Assembly: GCA_964517675.1 (NCBI GenBank)
Contig: CAZFEL010000001.1
Coordinates: 434,001 to 498,000, forward strand
DNA length: 64,000 nucleotides
Origin: Asbonarchaeum sp964517675
Lineage (GTDB): Archaea; Nanohalarchaeota; Nanosalinia; Nanosalinales; Nanoanaerosalinaceae
Direction of reading: 5' to 3'
Below, one piece after another: positions 58,498 through 64,000 of the stretch; position 1 is the first letter of the stretch; each line of letters opens with the position of its first letter. The notes beneath the pieces were generated by a model. The model saw only the letters and a program-made list of their open reading frames with translations, was not told the origin of the DNA and did no database searches. The translations under genes and the position numbers were made by a program.

Positions 58498-58869
58498 TCA
58501 GCTGATGTAGCCGAGATCTGTCTCGGTTTCCTCGCGTTTCTCCATCTTCGTGACGATCTCGGAGAGCCGGCTCTTGTCGTACTCGCTTTTCGGGAGGTAG
58601 TAGTACTTGTTGTCCTCGCCATCGGCCTCTTTCTGGATGTAGACGACCTCTTCGTCCTCGTTCTCCTTGAAGGCACGGGCCTTGTCCCGTAGGCGCTGGA
58701 GCTGGCGCATGACCTTGAGAGGGTAGAAGAAGTTATCGATGTGGTACGTCGATGAGTCGGGGTTCTGCTTGATCTTGTCTGCGGTCTGTTCGATCTCGAA
58801 GGCCAGGTCCGCGATGCGCTCGTTCAGTCCGTCGAAGAAGGTCTCCTCATCGATGCGTTCAATCTGCAT
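58498..58869 (-). CDS. helical hypothetical protein
   Basis: 123 residues, helical and highly charged, with NERIADLAFEIEQTADKIKQ at the start, a central YHIDNFFYPLKVMRQLQRLR, then a strand and helix with EEVVYIQKEADGEDNKYYYL. Resembles small replication or RNA-binding helper proteins but I cannot assign it. Start codon 26 bp from the TATA shared with the divergent hydrolase gene. Confidence 0.6.
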   Translation of the reverse strand: MQIERIDEETFFDGLNERIADLAFEIEQTADKIKQNPDSSTYHIDNFFYPLKVMRQLQRLRDKARAFKENEDEEVVYIQKEADGEDNKYYYLPKSEYDKSRLSEIVTKMEKREETETDLGYIS

Positions 58870-58890
58870 ATCTTTCCTTTCCCCGCGGAG

Positions 58891-58900
58891 ATTTTTAAAT
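58891..58900. promoter_or_regulatory. TATA box shared by two divergent leaderless genes
   Basis: ATTTTTAAAT is centred 26.5 bp from the minus-strand ATG at 58869 and 26.5 bp from the plus-strand ATG at 58922, so one near-palindromic box is symmetrically placed for both. Confidence 0.6.
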
Positions 58901-58921
58901 TCCGGCTGTCACGGTCATTTC

Positions 58922-59638
58922 ATGCCCGCACACGAGGAAACCTTCGAGATCAATGACGAGACGATAGCGGCTGTTGTCCACGAACCCGAGGGCGATCCCA
59001 CGCATGCGGTCGTGTTCGCGCATGGCTTCGGGTCGGACAAGGCAGGAAGCTATGTCCACCGGGCGGAGCTGGCGGCTGCGGAGGGCTTCCGGGCGGTCCG
59101 GTTCGATTTCCGGGGGAACAATGAATCCTCCCGCGAGTTCGTTGAGGCGGACCTGTCCTCACGGATCGCGGATCTCCAGCGGGTCCTCGATGAGGTGGAA
59201 TACCTGAGCGTCGGTGTCTACGGGTCGAGCTTCGGCGGACTGGTCGCGATCCAGGCGGCGGTCCGGGATGACCGGATCGACGGGCTGGCACTGCGGGCAC
59301 CGGTGACATACATGTCGGTGCTGGAGGACATCCGGTCGACGATCGAGCACGAGGGCTCCTACGAACAGCTGCCGGGCAAGCGGGTTGATGAGCGGTTCCT
59401 GGCGGATCTCGATGACTATTCGACGGAGGCCGTCGTCCCGGAGCTGGATATCCCGACGCTCATCATGCACGGAGAAGACGACGAGGTGGTGCCGATGGCG
59501 AGCTCGCGGAGGTTCTACGATGCGCTTTCCTGTGAGAGGGAGTATGTCGCCTTCGAGGGAGAGGGCCACCGGTTCTCCGATGCCTCCGATGACCGGGCGG
59601 TCCGGAGCGGGCTGGCATGGTTCCGGGAGCACCTGTGA
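58922..59638 (+). CDS. alpha/beta hydrolase (dienelactone hydrolase-like serine hydrolase)
   Basis: 238 residues from the ATG at 58922. Nucleophile elbow GVYGSSFGGLVAIQA, acid IMHGEDDEVVP and histidine GEGHRFSDAS complete the triad. HGFGSDKAGSYVHRAELAAA is typical of esterase-like members (YitV/BAAT-type). Substrate unknown. The frame upstream to 58739 lies inside the divergent gene and is not used. Confidence 0.88.
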   Translation: MPAHEETFEINDETIAAVVHEPEGDPTHAVVFAHGFGSDKAGSYVHRAELAAAEGFRAVRFDFRGNNESSREFVEADLSSRIADLQRVLDEVEYLSVGVYGSSFGGLVAIQAAVRDDRIDGLALRAPVTYMSVLEDIRSTIEHEGSYEQLPGKRVDERFLADLDDYSTEAVVPELDIPTLIMHGEDDEVVPMASSRRFYDALSCEREYVAFEGEGHRFSDASDDRAVRSGLAWFREHL

Positions 59639-59674
59639 TGAAAGGACGTTGAGCCCGCGGAACAGGACGCCGAT

Positions 59675-59684
59675 ACTTTTTAAG
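59675..59684 (+). promoter_or_regulatory. TATA box of the CYTH gene
   Basis: ACTTTTTAAG lies about 30 bp before the GTG at 59710. Confidence 0.5.
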
Positions 59685-59709
59685 TCTCGCTGTCGCAGGC
59701 CCTCACCTG

Positions 59710-60264
59710 GTGAACACTGTGGCACAGAAAGAGATCCGAGCGACGATCGATGATCCGAACGCGGTGGCCGAGGCCCTCATCGAGGAGGCCGGTGCACGCG
59801 AGATCGATATTGTAGAACAGCATGATACCTACTTTGGGCTGATCGACCTGTACAAGAAGCTGGGCAGGTTCTTTTTGGTCCGTGTCCGGGAGGAAGACAG
59901 CAAGGTCATGATCAACTACAAGTCCGAGGTCGAGGACGATATGTGGGAGGAGTTCGAGACGATTATCAACAGTCCCGATCAGGCACTGAAGATGTTCGAG
60001 CACATGGGCCTGGAGAAGGTCCTCGAGATCACCAAGACCCGGCGCTCGTACAGGCTCGACGGGATGCATTTCAACGTCGACTCGATCGATGGACTGGGTC
60101 ATTTCATCGAGGTCAAGATGGACCCCGACGAGACGACCGAAAAGCGTGTCCGGGAGGTCCTCAAGACCGCGGGCATCGAGTCCGGCCAGTTCATGGAGAC
60201 GGGCTATGTCACCCGCCTGCTCGAGCAGAAGGACTCCCCGTACGCTGAGTGGTGCTCGACCTGA
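59710..60264 (+). CDS. CYTH-domain protein (class IV adenylate cyclase/thiamine triphosphatase family)
   Basis: 184 residues. The CYTH tunnel motifs are visible: QKEIRATIDDPNAVAEALIE (E-x-E/K start), EQHDTYFG, FFLVRVREEDSKVMINYKSE, IEVKMDPDETTEKRVREV. Archaeal members hydrolyse triphosphates or make cAMP; I cannot distinguish. Start is GTG, chosen because the TATA box fits; GTG at 59719 is an alternative. No other gene for cyclic nucleotide signalling is nearby. Confidence 0.9.
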   Translation: MNTVAQKEIRATIDDPNAVAEALIEEAGAREIDIVEQHDTYFGLIDLYKKLGRFFLVRVREEDSKVMINYKSEVEDDMWEEFETIINSPDQALKMFEHMGLEKVLEITKTRRSYRLDGMHFNVDSIDGLGHFIEVKMDPDETTEKRVREVLKTAGIESGQFMETGYVTRLLEQKDSPYAEWCST

Positions 60265-60344
60265 CTAGGGTTCACGCGCGTGATCCTCCCTGGCGGTGAG
60301 CAGATACGTTGAAAAGGATCGCCCACCGTCCCGGTGTCGGGACG

Positions 60345-61058
60345 ATGGGAGAGGAGACTGCATACCTGCAACCAGATACTGATGAGGAGGGCCGCATCGA
60401 CCTCCGCCACGAAACGCTGGATCTCGAGTACCTTGGGGTGCCCCGCGAGAAGGTCAGGAAGGTCGACATGCGGTCCGCTGATGTCAGCGCCCGCACGATC
60501 GATATGATGGGCCTGGAGGCCGAACAGAACATCTATGCCTGGGCTGGGACCTTCGATGCGGACCTCGATGTCTCTCACTCCGGTTCTGACAACCTCTACC
60601 TCCGCTCGGCCGAGGGCAAGGATGTCGATGCCCGGGAGGCCGAGATACGCGACAGGCTCGAGCTCTCGCGGTCATCGTTCTCGACCGTCGATCTCTCAGG
60701 TGCGGATGTCGGTCTACTCCATGCCGAGGATGCGGACCTCGGGACGATCGATCTCTCAGGTGCGACCGTCGAGGAACTCGATGTCGATGAGGCCTATGAT
60801 GTCGTCATCGATGAGGAGACCGAGATCGGTAAGATGCCGGACGAGATGGACGGTATGCGGGTCTACGACGCGACGACATCGAACGAACGTGACGTGCTTG
60901 ATGATATCGCTTCGTATGGTGAAATCGATCCTGAACGGCTCTCTACCCTTTCATATGCCGGTGCCGTGGGATCGCTCCGGAAGAAGGGCCTCCTCCTTGA
61001 TGAGAACGGTGCGTACGTGCCATCGGACCGCACAGAGGCGTTCCTGGAGTACCTCTGA
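60345..61058 (+). CDS. pentapeptide-like repeat protein with C-terminal wing
   Basis: 237 residues from the ATG at 60345. The middle has periodic short strands with A/S-x-x-x-x-D-L-S (STVDLSGADVGLLHAEDADL then GTIDLSGATVEELDVDEAYD) suggesting a right-handed quadrilateral beta-helix of pentapeptide type. The C-terminal region (VLDDIASYGEIDPERLSTLS, then GLLLDENGAYVPSDR) resembles a winged helix. Function unknown. TTGAAAAG at about 60309-60316 is 30 bp upstream. Confidence 0.65.
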   Translation: MGEETAYLQPDTDEEGRIDLRHETLDLEYLGVPREKVRKVDMRSADVSARTIDMMGLEAEQNIYAWAGTFDADLDVSHSGSDNLYLRSAEGKDVDAREAEIRDRLELSRSSFSTVDLSGADVGLLHAEDADLGTIDLSGATVEELDVDEAYDVVIDEETEIGKMPDEMDGMRVYDATTSNERDVLDDIASYGEIDPERLSTLSYAGAVGSLRKKGLLLDENGAYVPSDRTEAFLEYL

Positions 61059-61103
61059 GCCGGATGCGGTGATGGTATAAACCCGCCCGAGTAAGAGTGA
61101 GAC

Positions 61104-61703
61104 ATGACCGACCATGACCTGATCGATCTGCCGTACGACTACGATGCACTTGAACCCCATATTTCAGAACAGGTGATGCGGTGGCACCACGATGTCCATC
61201 ACCAGGGCTATGTGAACGGCTGGAACGCGGCCGAGAAAGCCCTGGCCGAGCAGCGTGCGGACGGTGATTTCTCCGATACCGGGTCCCTGCTGGGCTCGTT
61301 CACGCACAACTTCTGTGGCGATCTGCTGCACCGGATCTTCTGGCAGAACATGTCCCCCGACGGGGGCGGTGAGCCCGCTGGAGGGCTGCGTGAGAAGATC
61401 GAGGAGGATTTCGGCAGCTACGATAACTGGCGGAAGGAGTTCGTTGCCGCTGCGAAATCGGCCGGCGGCTGGGCGCTGCTGGTCTACATGCCTCGGACCG
61501 ATGAGCTGCACAATGTGGCGGTCGATAAGCACGACCGCGGTGCCGTCTGGGGCGCCCATCCGGTGCTGGCTGTCGACGTCTGGGAGCACAGCTACTACCA
61601 TGACTACGGTCCCGACCGCGGTGATTTCATCGAGAACGTCTTCGATGTCATCGACTGGGCGGATGTGGCAGAGCGGTACGAGAAAGTGGCCGGGGCGTTC
61701 TAG
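61104..61703 (+). CDS. sod: superoxide dismutase (Fe/Mn type)
   Basis: 199 residues. Metal ligands fit the iron/manganese family: first histidine in MRWHHDVHHQGYVNGW, second in GSFTHNFCGDLLHRIFW, and the D-x-W-E-H of LAVDVWEHSYYHDYGP. The C-terminal WADVAERYEKV is standard. Protects against oxygen radicals. The downstream metalloprotease-like gene converges with a 4-bp overlap. Metal (Fe or Mn) cannot be told. Confidence 0.96.
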   Translation: MTDHDLIDLPYDYDALEPHISEQVMRWHHDVHHQGYVNGWNAAEKALAEQRADGDFSDTGSLLGSFTHNFCGDLLHRIFWQNMSPDGGGEPAGGLREKIEEDFGSYDNWRKEFVAAAKSAGGWALLVYMPRTDELHNVAVDKHDRGAVWGAHPVLAVDVWEHSYYHDYGPDRGDFIENVFDVIDWADVAERYEKVAGAF

Positions 61704-62350
61704 TCGAAGGACAGGCCCCGGTCGTCATCGATGTACCGGTCCTGGTAGGTCCCGAGGAGCTCGGTCATCTTCCGGGTCGGTGAGCCGACCATGTCCTCGT
61801 CGTACATCGCGAGGAACCTGTCGGCGTGTTTCCGGATATCATCGCCGAAGCCCTCCGGCATCGTCTCTTCCTCGTTGTAGGCCTGCTGGACCTCCTGGAG
61901 CTGGTCGGATCGTTCGTCCTCGTCCTCGATCGCGCCCTCCCAGTAGAGGTTCCAGACCTGTGTGAGTGCCTCCTCGCGAGGGGTGTAGGTCTCGACGCCC
62001 TGTTCGGTCCGGAGGTGGCCGTGGATGAGCTCGTGGGTCATCTCCTCGAGGAGGCCGTAGTCCTTCTCGATCCGTCCCGGTCGGCCGATCTCGACGGTGT
62101 TTTCACCGTTGCGGTCCTCGAAGCCGGCGCCGTTCATCTCCGGATCGTACCGCGTGTCCGGCTCATCGCTGAATGCGAGGCCGTGTCCCTCCATGGTTTC
62201 GAGTGCGACATCGAGTGCCTGGTTCAGGACGGCGTCCATCTCCCTGTCGCGCCCACTGGCGTCGTAGTGGGTCCCGAGGTTCTCCAGCGTGACATCTCTG
62301 AGGAGGTAGTCCTGCTCTGTGCCGGACCGTGATTTAAATCCATCAATCAT
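61700..62350 (-). CDS. putative zinc metalloprotease (HExxH)
   Basis: 216 residues from the ATG at 62350. The motif EEMTHELIHGHLRTEQG (H-E-L-I-H, zinc ligands and catalytic Glu) is followed about 20 residues later by TPREEALTQVWNLYWEG, which may provide the third ligand in a gluzincin arrangement. The rest is acidic and soluble, no signal peptide. I do not recognise a named family; it could act on intracellular peptides. A GTG at 62359 in frame is possible. Confidence 0.65.
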   Translation of the reverse strand: MIDGFKSRSGTEQDYLLRDVTLENLGTHYDASGRDREMDAVLNQALDVALETMEGHGLAFSDEPDTRYDPEMNGAGFEDRNGENTVEIGRPGRIEKDYGLLEEMTHELIHGHLRTEQGVETYTPREEALTQVWNLYWEGAIEDEDERSDQLQEVQQAYNEEETMPEGFGDDIRKHADRFLAMYDEDMVGSPTRKMTELLGTYQDRYIDDDRGLSFD

Positions 62351-62482
62351 TGTACCCACATAAGTTAATTAATGTTTATTTATTATAAATCTTGTCGCAA
62401 TTATTTAAACCTGTAGGCCGGGTTAGTGGTCATAAACTTTTAAGGCTACAGGAGAAAACAATCGTTAACCACGAACAGGGGG
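62351..62482. promoter_or_regulatory. AT-rich divergent promoter region
   Basis: Separates the metalloprotease-like gene from the AAA gene. GTTAATTAATG and TATTTATTATAAAT (about 62364-62390) are on the minus-gene side and ATAAACTTTTAAGG (about 62429-62442) is 40-50 bp before the AAA start. The repeated AAT runs make it clearly AT rich against the host. Confidence 0.45.
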
Positions 62483-64000
62483 TTGATTACAATTTCCCAA
62501 AGAACCGAGGACGAACAGGAGACAGAAGACGGATACGGTGCCGATCCACTGGAGGCGCTGGACTCCGAGGAGATAGCAACAAAGGTACTCACTGAGAAGG
62601 TCGAGGGCCGCGAGAACTTCGTCGGCCTGGAGGATGCACTGACCCGGACCTATGGGGAGGACAGCATCGAGATCACGGCCTACGACAACGGTCGCCGCGG
62701 CGGCGGACGCGAGGACGGCGTGCTGCCGGACGGACGCGAGTACCTGAAGGAGGCCACTGTCACGATCTACGAGGACGACGATCCTGTCCGTCTCCACGTT
62801 TCGGAGGACGCTGCCAGTGGCTCGGACAAGCTCCAGCTCCGGATCGAGTCGGACGATGTCGACCCGGTGACGGAGATCTATGACATGGTCGTCGATGACG
62901 AGGAAGAACAGCGGTTCCTCGATGTGGGGGATGATCTGATAACGTTCGCGACGTCCTATGGCGAGCCGACGGCGTTCAGCGATCTCCAGGATGGCCTGGA
63001 GGAGCTGTACGGCGGGGAAAATGTCCGGCAGAAAGGAGAGGCCCCGCGTGGGATGACCTCTGATGGAGAGACGTACGTCCGCGAGGGTCATTTCGAGATC
63101 GATACCGAGAACGGCCCCCTCAAGCTCCACGTCGACGGAAAACCGAACAAGATAGCGTTCACGATGCACTCGCCTGACAGGGGCGAGATAGAGGCGCTGT
63201 ACGAAGAGTTCGATGACCATGTCGGTGCGACATCGGGCAGTTCTGACCGCTCGACGTTCCGCACCGATGTATCCGGGTACTCCTGGGATGACATCGGTGG
63301 ACTGGATGATGTCAAACACACCCTCCAGACCCAGCTCCTCGACAGGCTCGAGAACCCTGAGATGGCAGAGGAGTACGGCCTCGATGTTCCCAGCGGTGTG
63401 ATGCTGTACGGGCCGCCGGGGACAGGTAAGACGCTGACAGCGAAGGCCCTGGCCTCGGAGGCGGATATGCCGTTTTACTCTGCCAGTATCAACGATCTGA
63501 CATCGAAGTGGTACGGCCAGAGCGAGGAGTACGTCAACAAGGTCTTCGAGGACGCGAAAGAGGAAGACGACCACGCGGTCGTGTTCTTCGATGAGTTCGA
63601 TGCCCTCGGCATGCAGCGTGATGCCAGCCAGAACGATGTGACGGCGCGGGTCGTCTCGACCCTGCTCGATAACCTCGACGGCCTCGAGGAGATGGACGAT
63701 GTCACCGTCATGGCTGCGACGAACCGGCTCGATGACATCGATGAGGCCTTGCTCCGGCCCGGACGGATCGAAAAGCAGTTTGAGGTCGGGCTGCCTGATT
63801 ACGATGACAGGAAGGAGATCCTCGAGGTCCACACTGAGGGCAAACCGCTTGCCGAGGATGTCGACCTCGATGAGCTCGCCTCAGAGACGGACGGTACGTC
63901 GGGGGCTGACATCGAGTACCTTGTCGCCGAGGCGACCGAGTACGCGTTCGAACGAGATGATGGGGATGGTCTCCGCGGGGTCCAGATGGATGACTTCGAG
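62483..64000 (+). CDS. AAA ATPase, Cdc48/PAN-type, with duplicated N-terminal domain (partial)
   Basis: 506 codons are inside the window and the gene continues past the right edge. Start uncertain: TTG at 62483 is the first plausible codon. The N-terminal region holds two similar beta-rich units (about residues 55-150 and 170-245), each with an E-Y-x-x-E/R-A-T-V/H-F strand. The AAA module has YGPPGTGKTLTAKALASEA (Walker A), HAVVFFDEFDALGMQR (Walker B), ATNRLDDIDEALLRPGRIEK (sensor 1 and arginine finger). Protein unfoldase or remodeller. The open frame on the opposite strand is a shadow. Confidence 0.88.
   Translation, partial: MITISQRTEDEQETEDGYGADPLEALDSEEIATKVLTEKVEGRENFVGLEDALTRTYGEDSIEITAYDNGRRGGGREDGVLPDGREYLKEATVTIYEDDDPVRLHVSEDAASGSDKLQLRIESDDVDPVTEIYDMVVDDEEEQRFLDVGDDLITFATSYGEPTAFSDLQDGLEELYGGENVRQKGEAPRGMTSDGETYVREGHFEIDTENGPLKLHVDGKPNKIAFTMHSPDRGEIEALYEEFDDHVGATSGSSDRSTFRTDVSGYSWDDIGGLDDVKHTLQTQLLDRLENPEMAEEYGLDVPSGVMLYGPPGTGKTLTAKALASEADMPFYSASINDLTSKWYGQSEEYVNKVFEDAKEEDDHAVVFFDEFDALGMQRDASQNDVTARVVSTLLDNLDGLEEMDDVTVMAATNRLDDIDEALLRPGRIEKQFEVGLPDYDDRKEILEVHTEGKPLAEDVDLDELASETDGTSGADIEYLVAEATEYAFERDDGDGLRGVQMDDFE

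Noticed and set aside
62465..63832. 455-residue minus-strand open frame opposite the AAA gene
   Set aside because: The plus strand encodes Walker A and B motifs of an AAA ATPase in frame; the opposite frame has no motif.

Overview
The window comes from a halophilic archaeon. Archaeal markers are PCNA, TFS, RpoL, RpoF, ribosomal proteins L10e and L21e, SRP54, Pus10, the RNase P subunit Rpp21, archaeal Trm-G10 methyltransferase and an intron-containing tRNA. The proteins are strongly acidic (Asp/Glu rich, Lys poor), as expected for a salt-in cytoplasm. The host DNA is GC rich with heavy use of GAC, GAG, GTC and ATC codons. Gene starts repeatedly lie about 26 bp downstream of a TATA-like box, so leaderless transcription seems common. 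Small compact genes and the gene mix would fit a DPANN halophile such as Nanohaloarchaeota, but I cannot fix the lineage without phylogeny.

Layout. 1-10.0 kb is core information processing, mostly on the minus strand: PCNA and an OB-fold protein, TraB, TFS, signal peptidase, DUF99, RpoL, a METTL5-like methyltransferase, a degenerate PEP-synthase-like protein, L10e, DUF1512 and a SPOUT methyltransferase. 10.1-14.4 kb is a cell-surface block (secreted protein, small membrane protein, a 960-residue exported protein). 14.4-21.1 kb returns to core genes: Mtq2-like, PyrG, KsgA, DUF655, RpoF, L21e, Pus10, acylphosphatase. 21.2-25.8 kb is a surface-glycan set (flippase-like protein, two glycosyltransferases, sulfatase). 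25.8-29.5 kb has SRP54, a TrmB regulator and a HAD phosphatase.

At 29.6-29.9 kb is a tRNA-Gly(UCC) gene with a large, highly structured 187-nt intron. It marks the left side of a lower-GC defence island running to about 40.0 kb. The island holds a fused type IIG restriction-modification enzyme, an McrB/McrC-like pair with a mosaic McrB, two small winged-helix genes, and a tightly overlapping four-gene operon of winged-helix proteins ending in a HEPN-type protein. It ends in an AT-rich, repeat-bearing non-coding stretch. The four-gene operon is the best candidate for an undescribed system.

40.0-49.0 kb is accessory: transporters, a DUF4258/DUF2283 pair flanked by 35-bp direct repeats, several genes broken by single frameshifts, a protein with 11-residue repeats, a DUF123 protein and a phosphatase-like protein lacking its catalytic cysteine. 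49.1-64.0 kb is again mostly housekeeping: XPB-like helicase, M18 aminopeptidase, AI-2E-type transporter, Rpp21, presenilin-like protease, Trm-G10, RNase Z, CYTH protein, superoxide dismutase and, at the right edge, a partial AAA ATPase. Long open frames opposite many genes are antisense shadows produced by high GC at codon position 3.
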